Shown here in pieces: positions 36,445 to 44,941 of a stretch of DNA of 64,000 bases (position 1 is the stretch's first letter; every line of letters begins with the position of its first letter). The position numbers were made by a program, and so were the translations under genes. The notes below the pieces were generated by a model that worked only from the letters and a program-made list of their open reading frames with translations, searched no databases and was not told the DNA's origin. Origin of the DNA: Methylobacterium bullatum (GTDB lineage: Bacteria; Pseudomonadota; Alphaproteobacteria; Rhizobiales; Beijerinckiaceae); contig LR743504.1 of assembly GCA_902712845.1 (NCBI GenBank), positions 385,001 through 449,000 on the forward strand, given 5' to 3'.

Positions 36445-36672
36445 TCAGTGCCGGGTGGGTGGAATGGGGTCCAGGACGTCCACGGCGGCCTCACACCCCG
36501 CGATCAGAGACTCCCGGACCTCTCTCTGGTCGAAGCCGATTCCGTCAGGGAACGCCATGATATGGGCGGTGTCTCCCCCTTCCCGGAGAATCCTGCAGAT
36601 CCAGCCCTCGGCCACCCGCTCGAAATGCACCTCGTAACGTGTGCCGTCATGCTCGAATTCGTGAGGGTCCAT
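36445..36672 (-). CDS. Small conserved hypothetical protein
   Basis: A 75-aa soluble protein (MDPHEFEHDGTRYEVHFERV...) with no recognised family. An alternating beta pattern (TRYEVHFERVAEGWICRIL) is followed by a helix with one Cys (VRESLIAGCEAAVDVL). ATG 36672 has GGAAGGAAGA upstream; the open frame from 36702 is less likely. It lies upstream of the DUF2188 gene on the same strand, 88 bases apart, with the EcfG promoter overlapping the gap, so the two are probably separate units. Confidence 0.7.
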   Translation of the reverse strand: MDPHEFEHDGTRYEVHFERVAEGWICRILREGGDTAHIMAFPDGIGFDQREVRESLIAGCEAAVDVLDPIPPTRH

Positions 36673-36782
36673 CTCTGTCTTCCTTCCGGGCCGACGGGTC
36701 ACGGCCCGTGCGCTGGGCCTCGCCGGATGTGGGAAGCCGGGCTATGGCGTCAACGACCGAATGGAATGCGAAAGATCCGGCG

Positions 36783-37028
36783 ATGCGCCTTGTCCTGCCT
36801 GCTGCGTCCCTCTGCGCGATTCTCGTCTGCCCGGCGGCCTTTGCCCAATCGGGCGGAAGCCTGTTCGGGAGCCCCGAGCGCGTGCCGTCAAATCCCTTCG
36901 CGTCGAACTACCCCTCGGCCGCCCCACCCCGCGCCCACGAACGTTCGCCGAGCGGGGAGTTTCGGCGTCGCGCCGTGCGCCCACAGCGGACCGATTCGTT
37001 TCTCCCACCCCGCGACATCCCTCGGTGA
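36783..37028 (+). CDS. Small exported protein of unknown function
   Basis: An 81-aa protein with a clear signal peptide (MRLVLPAASLCAILVCPAAF, cleavage near AFA/QSGG) and a short Pro/Arg/Ser-rich mature part that looks disordered. GAAAG precedes the ATG by about eight bases. No family is recognised. It could be a surface or periplasmic accessory peptide; a spurious call cannot be excluded. Confidence 0.55.
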   Translation: MRLVLPAASLCAILVCPAAFAQSGGSLFGSPERVPSNPFASNYPSAAPPRAHERSPSGEFRRRAVRPQRTDSFLPPRDIPR

Positions 37029-37045
37029 CGCGCCCCTAGGTAGGG

Positions 37046-37603
37046 TCAACTCTGGCTCAATTCCCCGGCGATGGCGGTGACGATGCGGGGATCGTTGGGT
37101 TCCACCGACGAGGAATAGGCACCGACCAGGCCTCCGTTTCGGCCGACGAGGTATTTGTGGAAGTTCCAGTTCGGCGTGGAACCGGGCTTCTCGGCGGCGG
37201 CCCAGCGATAGAACGGATGGGCCTGCGGTCCGCGCACATGGGTCTTGGCGGCGACGGGGAAGGTGACGCCGTGATTCCGGCGGGCCGCCTCGGCGATGGC
37301 GACGCCGTCGAGAGGCTCCTGATTGCCGAAATCCGGCGACGGCACGGCGATCACCGTCAGGCCGCGCCCGCCGAAGCGCGTCCACAGAGCCTGGAGCCCG
37401 GAGAACTGCCCGGCAAAGCCGCAGGCGGTGGCGGTGTTGACGACGAGGATCGGCTTGTCCGCGAAATCCTTGAGAGCGATCAGCCCGCCTTCCGGTTTCT
37501 CGAAGGTGAAGGTCCCCGCATTGCCGTCGCCGGTCGCGGCGCGCGCGCCTGTGGCGATGACGGTGCCGAGAAGAAACAGGGCCTGTCGGCGAAGTAGGGT
37601 CAT
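37046..37603 (-). CDS. Periplasmic glutathione peroxidase (Cys type)
   Basis: A 185-aa thiol peroxidase with a signal-like N-terminus (MTLLRRQALFLLGTVIATG, twin Arg present). The catalytic Cys lies in VNTATACGFAGQFSGLQAL, the downstream WNFHKYLVG supplies the conserved Trp, and TFPVAAK is typical of the family. It reduces hydroperoxides, probably with thioredoxin-like donors. It is expressed alone; the neighbouring plus-strand genes are independent. Confidence 0.9.
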   Translation of the reverse strand: MTLLRRQALFLLGTVIATGARAATGDGNAGTFTFEKPEGGLIALKDFADKPILVVNTATACGFAGQFSGLQALWTRFGGRGLTVIAVPSPDFGNQEPLDGVAIAEAARRNHGVTFPVAAKTHVRGPQAHPFYRWAAAEKPGSTPNWNFHKYLVGRNGGLVGAYSSSVEPNDPRIVTAIAGELSQS

Positions 37604-37784
37604 CGAGGGTCGCTCCCTTACAGGGCCGAGGATGGGAATCGGCTCATCCTTGGCTCAGCCGAAACTAGTCCGCTCTTCCCGCCTGTCCACCATCGGGCGC
37701 GGCGTCGGTGGAACCTTTCGCAAGGGCTCAGCTTGAGCGAGGACCGAGTTCGACCCCCGAACCCAGAGCGGAAAGACACGCCCT

Positions 37785-38315
37785 ATGCGCATCCTGTTGC
37801 TTGCAGCGACCCTTGCAACGCCCCTCGTCTTCGCGGGAGCGACGATCGCCGGCGCTCAGACGACGGAACCGCAGAATGCGGGCACGGCACCGGTGCCGGC
37901 GGCGCCCGCGACCCTCAGCAACGATCTGCGTCCGACCTTCGTCGCGCAGACACCCACGGACCGGGTCACGTCCAAGCTGATCGGCCTGACGATCCAGAAC
38001 GGCGCCAACGAGACGATCGGCGAGATCGCCGACATCGTTCTCGACGAGGGCAGCACCATCAAGGCCTGGGTGGTCGGCGTCGGCGGCTTTCTCGGCATCG
38101 GTACGAAGTACGTAGCCGTCGACCCCAGCGCCCTGAAGCTCACTCGCGTCGACGACAAGACGCTGAAGGCGACGATCGACACCAACAAGGACCAGCTCCG
38201 CGCCGCACCGGAATATGTCTATCTCGGCCAGGCCAAGCCCAATTCCGGCGACACGAAGCCGGCGGACACGAAGGCGTCCGAGACCAATCCGGCGGAGAGC
38301 AAGACGGCCCCCTGA
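37785..38315 (+). CDS. Exported PRC-barrel domain protein
   Basis: A 176-aa protein with a signal peptide (MRILLLAATLATPLVFAGA, cleavage after AGA or AQT) and one PRC-barrel: SKLIGLTIQNGANETIGEIA, IKAWVVGVGGFLGIGTKYVA, then the typical VDP. The tail is Lys/Asp/Ala-rich and low complexity. PRC-barrel proteins of this type are common periplasmic or stress-linked proteins in Hyphomicrobiales; the ligand is unknown. It ends at a strong shared terminator. Confidence 0.87.
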   Translation: MRILLLAATLATPLVFAGATIAGAQTTEPQNAGTAPVPAAPATLSNDLRPTFVAQTPTDRVTSKLIGLTIQNGANETIGEIADIVLDEGSTIKAWVVGVGGFLGIGTKYVAVDPSALKLTRVDDKTLKATIDTNKDQLRAAPEYVYLGQAKPNSGDTKPADTKASETNPAESKTAP

Positions 38316-38357
38316 GATCGATCTCGCCGCGCATCCCATTTTGCGGTCATCAAACGA

Positions 38358-38399
38358 GAGAGGCGGCCGAGACAACTTTGCCTCGGCCGCCTCTCTTGT
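38358..38399. terminator. Bidirectional terminator, PRC-barrel gene / receiver gene
   Basis: Perfect 14-bp stem (GAGAGGCGGCCGAG at 38358-38371, its complement at 38382-38395) with a 10-base loop between two convergent genes. The T-run is weak (TTGTAT). Confidence 0.85.
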
Positions 38400-38427
38400 A
38401 TCTCGTCCCAGGTCTGGACAGGCCGTC

Positions 38428-38832
38428 TCAATTGCGCGTGCAGAGCGCCTCGCGCACGGTGCTGGCGACCGCGTCGTTCCGGACTTCGTTCGTCACGAAC
38501 ACATCGTCGGGCCCCTCGTCGATCATTTCGGGCAGGGGGTCACAGGGCGCCTCGTTGGCGAAGACGATTCGCAGGTCGGGCCGCAATGCGCGTGCCTCCA
38601 GGACCAGCTTGGTGGAACACAACTCGCCTTTGAGGCTGATATCGGTCACCAGCACGTCGACCGGCAGGCCGAGCGCCAGGACTGTCATCGCATCGACACC
38701 GGAATCGACGGTGGTCGCCGAGTAGCCGGCGCGCCGGATCTGCGAAGCGACCTCGTCGCGCCAATGCTTCTGTCGTCCGGCGATCAGAACCTGAACGCCA
38801 TAGGCTCCACCGGTGGAAGCCGTCGATTCCAT
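38428..38832 (-). CDS. Stand-alone receiver-like protein, degenerate
   Basis: A 134-aa CheY-like fold. The acceptor Asp is kept (VDVLVTDISLKGEL), but the acidic pair after strand 1 is missing (VQVLIAGRQKHW), the Thr/Ser switch is Ala (IVFANEAP) and the conserved Lys is replaced (VFVTNEVRN). It is therefore probably not phosphorylated in the normal way and may act as a protein-binding pseudo-receiver. ATG 38832 (MESTASTGG) has AGGAG upstream; the frame extends to 38943 without support. Confidence 0.82.
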   Translation of the reverse strand: MESTASTGGAYGVQVLIAGRQKHWRDEVASQIRRAGYSATTVDSGVDAMTVLALGLPVDVLVTDISLKGELCSTKLVLEARALRPDLRIVFANEAPCDPLPEMIDEGPDDVFVTNEVRNDAVASTVREALCTRN

Positions 38833-39119
38833 GATCGAAACTCCTGTTCCTGTCGGGACATGCCTGGATCGGCACGAGCCGGCACCGGCACTGCGATCAC
38901 TGTGCGACGCAGCATCGTAGGATGTGATGGTGTCGCAAGACAAGGAGCCTGTGCCAGTCGGCGACCTGTATCAAGGGAATTCCTCTCCGGCTCGACTGTT
39001 CCCTGGATCGACGGCGCATCCGCCGCTCCGGCGGTTGACGGGGCGGCAGCGCACGGGGCAACACGGCGCCGCCGTGGGACGCCACCGTTCGCGGCGGACA
39101 GCCGGAGCCCGACCGACCG

Positions 39120-40370
39120 ATGTCATCAGCCAAAGCCACTCCCGTCTCGCCCCTCGCCCCGACGAGCGTGCCCGAGCTTCCCCCCATCGGCGGCGTCGGC
39201 ATCGCCACCGCGCAGGCCGGCATCCGCTATTCCGGACGCACCGACGTGCTCTACCTCGCGATGCAGCCGGGAACGCAGGCGGCGGGAGTGTTCACCCGCT
39301 CCAAATGCCCCTCGGCCCCGGTGGATTGGTGTCGCGAGGCGCTGGCGCGCGAAGGCGCCCGCGCGCTGATCGTCAATTCCGGCAACGCCAACGCCTTCAC
39401 CGGCTCGCGCGGCCGGGACGCCGTGGCGCTGACCGCCAAGATCGGTGCCGAGGCGGCCGGATGCCGGCCCGATGAGATCTTCATCGCCTCCACCGGCGTC
39501 ATCGGCGAACCGCTCGACGCGACGAAATTCGAGGGCGTGCTGGCGGATTGCGCCTCGCGGACCGAGACCGGCCCCGAAGCCTGGGCGGCGGCGGCGCAGG
39601 CGATCATGACCACCGACACGTTCCCCAAGCTCGCCACCCGCACGGCGACGATCGACGGGACAACGGTGACGATCAACGGCATCGCCAAGGGTGCGGGCAT
39701 GATCGCCCCCGACATGGCGACGATGCTGAGCTTCGTCTTCACTGACGCGGCCTTGCCGCAGGTGGTGCTCCAGACCCTTCTGAGCGCCGGCACGCAGACG
39801 AGTTTCAACTGCGTGACGGTGGATGGCGACACCTCCACCTCCGACACGCTGATGCTGTTCGCCACCGGAGCCGCCGGCAACGCGCCCGTGACCGATCCGG
39901 GCGACGCCCGCCTGTCGGGCTTCCGCGCGGCGCTGGACGATCTACTCATCGAGCTGGCGCAGCTGGTCGCCAAGGATGGCGAGGGCGCGCGCAAGTTCGT
40001 CACCGTCAACGTGAAGGGCGCGACGAGCAGCGCCTCGGCTCACCGCATCGCCATGTCCATCGCCAATTCGCCCCTGGTGAAGACGGCCATCGCCGGCGAG
40101 GACGCCAATTGGGGACGTGTCGTGATGGCGGTGGGCAAGGCCGGAGAGCCCGCCGACCGCGATCGCCTCGCGATCTGGTTCGGCGACGTCCGTGTCGCCC
40201 GCGAAGGCGCCCGCGACCCGGATTACAGCGAAGCGGCGGCGAGCGCCGTCATGCGCGAATCCGATGTCTCGGTGACGGTGGACCTCGGTCTCGGTGACGG
40301 CACGGCGCGGGTTTGGACCTGCGACCTGACCAAGGGCTACATCGAGATCAACGGGGATTACCGCTCATGA
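39120..40370 (+). CDS. argJ: Bifunctional glutamate N-acetyltransferase / amino-acid acetyltransferase
   Basis: Transfers acetyl from N-acetylornithine to glutamate and can use acetyl-CoA, cycling the arginine pathway. The 416-aa length is normal. The self-cleavage site and nucleophile are in [16 protein letters not shown] (Ala-Thr cut), preceded by [17 protein letters not shown] and [14 protein letters not shown] are family blocks, and the C-terminus ends IEINGDYRS. It overlaps the SIMPL gene by ATGA, so argJ, the SIMPL gene and mutT form one operon. Confidence 0.97.
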   Translation: MSSAKATPVSPLAPTSVPELPPIGGVGIATAQAGIRYSGRTDVLYLAMQPGTQAAGVFTRSKCPSAPVDWCREALAREGARALIVNSGNANAFTGSRGRDAVALTAKIGAEAAGCRPDEIFIASTGVIGEPLDATKFEGVLADCASRTETGPEAWAAAAQAIMTTDTFPKLATRTATIDGTTVTINGIAKGAGMIAPDMATMLSFVFTDAALPQVVLQTLLSAGTQTSFNCVTVDGDTSTSDTLMLFATGAAGNAPVTDPGDARLSGFRAALDDLLIELAQLVAKDGEGARKFVTVNVKGATSSASAHRIAMSIANSPLVKTAIAGEDANWGRVVMAVGKAGEPADRDRLAIWFGDVRVAREGARDPDYSEAAASAVMRESDVSVTVDLGLGDGTARVWTCDLTKGYIEINGDYRS

Positions 40371-41098
40371 GGCGCCTCCTCCACCGGGCGGCGGCGGCGA
40401 GCCTCGCTCTCGCCCTGGCGCTCCCCGCCTTGGCAGACGACGATAAGGCCAAGCACGAGAGCCGCATCGTCGTCACCGGCCGCGCCCGCGCCGAGACGCC
40501 GCCGGACTTCGCCTCGGTGGAGATCGGGATCGAGGCCAAGGGCGCGACGCCCGCCGCCGCCCTCGACGGAGCGAGCAATGTCGTCCGCGCGCTCATCGCG
40601 CTGTCGGCCGGATTCGGCGTCGGCGAGAGCGATATCGGCACGACGGCGGTCACCCTCACCCAGGCGACGCGGGAGGTACGCCAGCCCGACGGCAGCATCA
40701 CCGAGAAGCCGGACGGCTACCGCGCCGCCAACAGCGTGCGGGTGCGCCTGGCCGATATGGGCAAGCTCGGCGAATTGATGCGCAAGGCTTTGGACGCGGG
40801 CGCCAACCGGATCGAGGGCGTGGCGTTCGGCCTGAAGGACCCCAATGCGGCGGAGGCGACCGTGCAGGTGGCGGCCATGAAGGATGCGGTGGCGCAGGCC
40901 GGACGCCTCGCCGAGGCGGCCGGAGTGAAGCTCGGAGCGGCCCTGCTGATCCAGACGACGCCCCAGGGCGGGGGCATGCCGATGGCGATGGCGGCGCCTC
41001 CAATGCGGTCCAAACGCTCCAGCGTGCCGGTGCCGCTCGCGGCGGGCACGATCGAGACGAGCGCCGAGGTCTCGGCCAGCTTCGCGATCTTGCCGTGA
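40367..41098 (+). CDS. Periplasmic SIMPL-domain protein (DUF541)
   Basis: A 243-aa protein with a signal peptide ([20 protein letters not shown], cleaved near ALA/DDD) and a full SIMPL domain: [34 protein letters not shown], and a C-terminal [13 protein letters not shown] strand. Its role is unknown; E. coli YggE is linked to oxidative stress. The start codon overlaps the argJ stop (ATGA) and its stop overlaps the mutT GTG start, so all three are translationally coupled. Confidence 0.92.
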   Translation: MRRLLHRAAAASLALALALPALADDDKAKHESRIVVTGRARAETPPDFASVEIGIEAKGATPAAALDGASNVVRALIALSAGFGVGESDIGTTAVTLTQATREVRQPDGSITEKPDGYRAANSVRVRLADMGKLGELMRKALDAGANRIEGVAFGLKDPNAAEATVQVAAMKDAVAQAGRLAEAAGVKLGAALLIQTTPQGGGMPMAMAAPPMRSKRSSVPVPLAAGTIETSAEVSASFAILP

Positions 41099-41532
41099 CA
41101 CAAGACTCCGCCGTGACGCCGCCTCCCTTCCGCATCCTCCTCGTGGTGGCGGTCGCCCTGGTGGATACGGATGGTCGCGTTCTCCTGGCCCAGCGCCCGG
41201 AGGGCAAGCAGCTCGCCGGTCTCTGGGAGTTCCCCGGCGGCAAGGTCGAGCCCGGCGAGCGGCCGGAGGAAACCCTGATCCGCGAATTGCGCGAGGAGAT
41301 CGGGATCGAGGTGAAGGAGGCCTGTCTCGCCCCCCTCACCTTCGCGAGCCACGCCTATCCCGACTTTCACCTGCTGATGCCGCTCTATGTCTGCCGCCGT
41401 TGGGAGGGCATGGCCCGTTCCATGGAGGGGCAGGCGCTGAAATGGGTGCGCCCGCGCGCGCTCAAGGACCAGCCGATGCCCCCGGCCGATGCGCCGCTGA
41501 TCCCGTTCCTGGTCGATCTCCTCGGGCCTTGA
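41095..41532 (+). CDS. mutT: 8-oxo-dGTP diphosphatase MutT (Nudix)
   Basis: Removes oxidised dGTP from the nucleotide pool. The 145-aa protein has the Nudix box GGKVEPGERPEETLIRELRE followed by EIGI, and starts at a GTG overlapping the SIMPL stop codon. LLAQRPEGKQLAGLWEFPGG is typical of MutT. It is the third gene of the argJ operon. Confidence 0.94.
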   Translation: MTQDSAVTPPPFRILLVVAVALVDTDGRVLLAQRPEGKQLAGLWEFPGGKVEPGERPEETLIRELREEIGIEVKEACLAPLTFASHAYPDFHLLMPLYVCRRWEGMARSMEGQALKWVRPRALKDQPMPPADAPLIPFLVDLLGP

Positions 41533-41584
41533 TGGCAAAGCCCGGCCGCCACAGGTTGTCCGCCGAGGGCGGGAGACGAGCAGC

Positions 41585-43123
41585 ATGGCGCGCAAGGCAG
41601 CAGTGAAGGCAGTCCTGGACACGGTGGCGGCGCAGAAGCCGAAACGTGTCACGCGCAAGACCACGCCGTCGCCCGAGACCTTGGCGCCGCTGGGGCTCGA
41701 CCGATTGATCGGCCTCGTCCTCGACGAGACCGGGCGCAATCCCGCCTTCAAGAAGCTCGTCACGGCGGCGATCGCCGGATTGCAGGGTCCCGATGCCGTG
41801 GCCGCCCTGATCGACCGGCGGCTCACCGCCCTGGAGCGGGCTCATGGGTTTATCGACTGGCAGAAACGGCGCGCCTTCGCCGCCGATCTCGACGCCACGA
41901 TCTCCACCATCGTCTCGGAACTGGCCCCTCTCAACGTGGATTCCGCGCTCAACCGGTTGATCCGTTTCCTCGGCGGGGCACAGGGCGTGCTCGAGCGCGT
42001 CGATGATTCGAGCGGTCAGGTGGTGGGCGTCTACGAACGGGCGACGCATGCCGCCGCCGATCTGGCGCTTCGGCTCCCTCCGGCGGACGCCGCCCAATTG
42101 GCCGTGAAACTGGTGCCGCTCCTCGAGACGGACGGGTTCGGCATCCTCGATGCCCTGCTGCTCACGGTGGTGGAGGGCCTGCCCGAAACCGCCTTGGAGC
42201 CGGTCGACGCGGCCCTCGCCGCGGCGACGCCGCCGGAGCCGAAGACATCGGGCAAGCCGGCAACCCGATCGGCCGCCTTCAGCACGCAGGGCTGGGACCG
42301 GAAGATGGAGCGCCTACGCCTGCTGCGGATGCGACAGGCCCTGGCCGACCGGCGCGGCGACGTCGAGGCTTTCATCGCCCTGGAACGGACGATCTCCCCC
42401 GATCATCCCAACACTCTGGCCGTGGCCGAGCGTCTGCTGTCGGCGAACCGCGCCGCCGAGGCACTCGACTGGATCGGACGGCCGCAGAAGCGCGGAATCG
42501 TCGTCGTCACCCGCGAGCAGATGCTGACGGGAAGCTTCGACCCGGATGCGCCCCAGCGTGAGCGGGCCTCCCTCGAAATCCGCATCCTCGACGCTCTCGG
42601 CCGCAGAGACGAGGCGCAGGCAAAGCGCTGGACCTGTTTCGATACCCGTCTCGACCGCGAGATGCTGCGCGACTACATCGCCAAGCTCCCTGACTTCGAG
42701 GACGAGGAGGCGATGGAGCGCGCCTTCGACCATGCGGCCTCTCACGCCGACCCCTACCGCGCCCTGCATTTCCTCGTGCACTGGCCCAAGCTCGACCGCG
42801 CCGCGCGCCTCGTCATCGACAGGGCCGCGACATGGGACGGCAACCGCTATGAGATCCTCACTCCCGCGGCGGAAGCTCTGGAAGAGGCGAGCCCGAAGGC
42901 GGCGAGCCTGCTCTACCGCTGCATGATCGACGACATGCTGAGCAAGGGCCGCTCCAGCGCCTACGGTTACGGCGCCCGCCACCTCCTGACCCTCGACGCC
43001 CTGGCGCAGCGCCTCGAACCGGGCGACCTCATCCCGGACCATGCCACCTATCGCGACGCCTTGCGCAAGGCGCACGGACGGAAGTCGGCCTTCTGGGAGA
43101 AGGCCGGACAATCCCGCCTGTAA
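41585..43123 (+). CDS. DUF6880-like hypothetical protein
   Basis: A 512-aa soluble, helix-rich protein. It has a basic N-terminus (residues 1-30, many Lys/Arg), a helical middle and a TPR-like C-terminal half (paired short helices such as AEALDWIGR, EEASPKAASLLYRCMIDDML, and SSAYGYGARHLLTLDALAQR). The resemblance to DUF6880 is from memory and uncertain. The enzymatic role is unknown. It starts 52 bases after mutT with an ATG after GACGAGCAGC; it may belong to the same transcript. It is convergent with the DUF427 gene, six bases apart. Confidence 0.75.
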   Translation: MARKAAVKAVLDTVAAQKPKRVTRKTTPSPETLAPLGLDRLIGLVLDETGRNPAFKKLVTAAIAGLQGPDAVAALIDRRLTALERAHGFIDWQKRRAFAADLDATISTIVSELAPLNVDSALNRLIRFLGGAQGVLERVDDSSGQVVGVYERATHAAADLALRLPPADAAQLAVKLVPLLETDGFGILDALLLTVVEGLPETALEPVDAALAAATPPEPKTSGKPATRSAAFSTQGWDRKMERLRLLRMRQALADRRGDVEAFIALERTISPDHPNTLAVAERLLSANRAAEALDWIGRPQKRGIVVVTREQMLTGSFDPDAPQRERASLEIRILDALGRRDEAQAKRWTCFDTRLDREMLRDYIAKLPDFEDEEAMERAFDHAASHADPYRALHFLVHWPKLDRAARLVIDRAATWDGNRYEILTPAAEALEEASPKAASLLYRCMIDDMLSKGRSSAYGYGARHLLTLDALAQRLEPGDLIPDHATYRDALRKAHGRKSAFWEKAGQSRL

Positions 43124-43129
43124 CGGAGC

Positions 43130-43489
43130 TCAGCCCACCTCGATGGCGTCGACCCTGTCCGGATAGAAGGCGAGATGATCCCGGATCTCGGCGACGGTGG
43201 GATACGGTGTTTCGTAGCTCCAGACCGCGTCGGCCCGAACCTTATCGCCGACCGTCAGCGTGTAATAGCTGGCCTCACCCTTGTAGGGGCAGTGGCTCCT
43301 GCGCGCCGAGGGGGTGAAATGCTCCCAGCGGGCATCGGCGCGGGGCAGGTAATAGACCGGCCCGTAAGCCGCCTCGCGGAGGACGAGGGCAGCACCCGAT
43401 TCCGCGATCACGGTGCCGGCGAGGATGACGCGGACGCGCCGGTGGCTCGTCTCGATGGTGATGGGGTGGTCCGGGCCGGGCTCTCTCAT
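43130..43489 (-). CDS. DUF427-family protein
   Basis: A 119-aa cytoplasmic protein with the DUF427 pattern: VRVILAGTVIAES, PVYYLPRADARWEHF, the Cys-containing SHCPYKGEASYYTL, and AVWSYETPYP with a final beta segment. The function is unknown. It starts 10 bases after the stop of the methyltransferase gene on the same strand, so they are co-transcribed. Confidence 0.92.
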   Translation of the reverse strand: MREPGPDHPITIETSHRRVRVILAGTVIAESGAALVLREAAYGPVYYLPRADARWEHFTPSARRSHCPYKGEASYYTLTVGDKVRADAVWSYETPYPTVAEIRDHLAFYPDRVDAIEVG

Positions 43490-43499
43490 GGTCGTCTCC

Positions 43500-44411
43500 T
43501 CAGGGATCGCTGGTCGTGCCGGGCGTGATCTTGCCGGGCGTGATCTCGGGAACGCCCAGAGCGTCGGCGAGACGGGACTTGGCGCTGCCGGGCTTCAGCG
43601 GTTTCTGCTGGCTCTCGTGCGGCGCCCAGCCGGAAAGCCACAGGATCTCGAACGTCGCCCTCAGACGCCCGTCGGGATCGGCAAACCGTTCGGCATAGAT
43701 CGCGGCCATCCGCATGAGGGTATCGCGGCGCAGGGGCGTGCGGCGGCGCTCGGTCAGCACGTTGGTGAGGCCCATGGCGCGCAGGTCGCGCATCAGGGCG
43801 AAGGGATCGGCGTAGCGCACCGTGATCGTGTCGACATCCGTCACCGGCAGGGCGAAGCCGGCGCGCTGGAGGAGGCTGCCCATCTCGCGCACCTCGGCGA
43901 AGGGCGCCACGCGCGGACTGATTCCGCCTTCGATCTCGACCTCGGCCTGTCCGAAGGACTGGCGCAGTTCGGTGAGGGTGCGACCACCCAGGAGACAGCC
44001 GACGAACAGCCCGTCGGGCTTCAACACCCGCCGCAGCTGGGCCAGCGCACCCGGCAGATCGTTGACGTGCTGCAGGGCCAGCAGCGACAGGGCGAGATCG
44101 AAACGGGAAGCGGCCAGCGGCAGCGCCTCCGGATCGCCGACCGCGAGGGCGAGACCCTCGCCGGCCTCGGCCAGAGGGGCCACCCGGGTGACGGCGCCGA
44201 CGCGGCCGGAGCGCAGAAGATGGCGGGCGGGGGCGGAACTCGGCGTCCCAAGGTCGAGCGCCTCGGGAAAGGGGCGCAGCACCGCGGCGAGACGATCGTC
44301 GAGATCCTCGGCGAGTCGCGCCAGCAGGAAATCGGCATAGCCCGCGCGGGTGGCGCGCAGGAGGCGAAGACGGGCGAGGGCCGTATCGAAGAGGGGCGGT
44401 GGATGGGTCAT
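43500..44411 (-). CDS. SAM-dependent methyltransferase-fold protein, BioC / NDUFAF5-like
   Basis: A 303-aa class I methyltransferase. It opens LFDTALARLRLLRA, like BioC and NDUFAF5; the SAM motif I is unusual (ALDLGTPSSAPARHLL instead of a Gly-rich loop), and motif IV is DLALSLLALQHVNDLPGAL. The NDUFAF5 branch, typical of alphaproteobacteria, hydroxylates an Arg of complex I subunit NDUFS7 instead of methylating. Lack of biotin genes nearby favours that over BioC, as an inference. ATG 44411 is chosen because the frame to 44702 runs over another gene. Confidence 0.8.
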   Translation of the reverse strand: MTHPPPLFDTALARLRLLRATRAGYADFLLARLAEDLDDRLAAVLRPFPEALDLGTPSSAPARHLLRSGRVGAVTRVAPLAEAGEGLALAVGDPEALPLAASRFDLALSLLALQHVNDLPGALAQLRRVLKPDGLFVGCLLGGRTLTELRQSFGQAEVEIEGGISPRVAPFAEVREMGSLLQRAGFALPVTDVDTITVRYADPFALMRDLRAMGLTNVLTERRRTPLRRDTLMRMAAIYAERFADPDGRLRATFEILWLSGWAPHESQQKPLKPGSAKSRLADALGVPEITPGKITPGTTSDP

Positions 44412-44452
44412 CTCGCTCCTATAGCTGGCGCGAAAACGTGATCCTGCCAGCC

Positions 44453-44478
44453 GGAACGGGGCAGAGTGGCGGGGGGTT
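44453..44478 (+). promoter_or_regulatory. EcfG-type promoter of the glycine-zipper gene
   Basis: GGAAC (44453-44457), 18 bases, GTT (44476-44478), 33 bases before the ATG at 44512. The base before GTT is G where C is usual, otherwise the match to GGAAC-N17-CGTT is exact. Confidence 0.62.
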
Positions 44479-44511
44479 GGGGCATCATAACGAAAACCGG
44501 AGACCGGATTC

Positions 44512-44739
44512 ATGATTCGACTTCTGACGGGAATCGCCTTGTCCACCCTCGCGGCCCTCTCGCTGAGTGGGGCCGCCGAAGCCAAGGGCTGCATCAAGGG
44601 TGCGCTCGTGGGCGGCGTCGCCGGCCATATGGCCGGACACGGCATGATGGGGGCGGCAGCCGGCTGCGCCATCGGCCACCACAGGGCCAACAAGAAGGAC
44701 AAGCAGCAGAATCAGAGCCAGCAGCCCACCGCACAGTAA
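44512..44739 (+). CDS. Small exported glycine-zipper protein
   Basis: A 75-aa protein with a signal peptide (MIRLLTGIALSTLAALSLSG, cleaved at AEA/KGC) and a short glycine-zipper (GALVGGVAGHMAGHGMMGAA) with two Cys and several His, then a Gln/Lys-rich polar tail. Such zippers insert in or span envelope membranes. An EcfG-type promoter upstream suggests general-stress induction. A dispersed repeat begins directly after its stop. Confidence 0.82.
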   Translation: MIRLLTGIALSTLAALSLSGAAEAKGCIKGALVGGVAGHMAGHGMMGAAAGCAIGHHRANKKDKQQNQSQQPTAQ

Positions 44740-44855
44740 GACCAGACCTCGATGAGTCCGACTCCTCGAGGTCTGCCCGCGCGACGGCGCGGCGGCGGTC
44801 GTCCGCCGGACCTCTTCAACCCTGACCTATGGGTCAGGGTTGATGAGACTAGGTA
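44740..44855 (+). repeat. Dispersed palindromic repeat, copy 2 (long form)
   Basis: Begins one base after the glycine-zipper stop. Two hairpins: GACCTCGA (44745-44752) with TCGAGGTC (44766-44773), and AACCCTGACC-TATG-GGTCAGGGTT (44818-44841, 10-bp perfect arms). The outer parts match the element at 18535-18588 in inverse orientation; about 63 internal bases are absent there. Confidence 0.75.
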
Positions 44856-44941
44856 TAAGGCGCCGCTTTCCGGACGTCGCTTCGCCGGGACAACCTTGCG
44901 TAAGGTCTTCGCGAAGCGACGAACTGGACCTAAGCAAGGGC

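Noticed and set aside
37709..37735. GGAAC upstream of the PRC-barrel gene as an EcfG promoter
   Set aside because: No CGTT or GTT at 17-18 bases; the sequence there reads CTTG.
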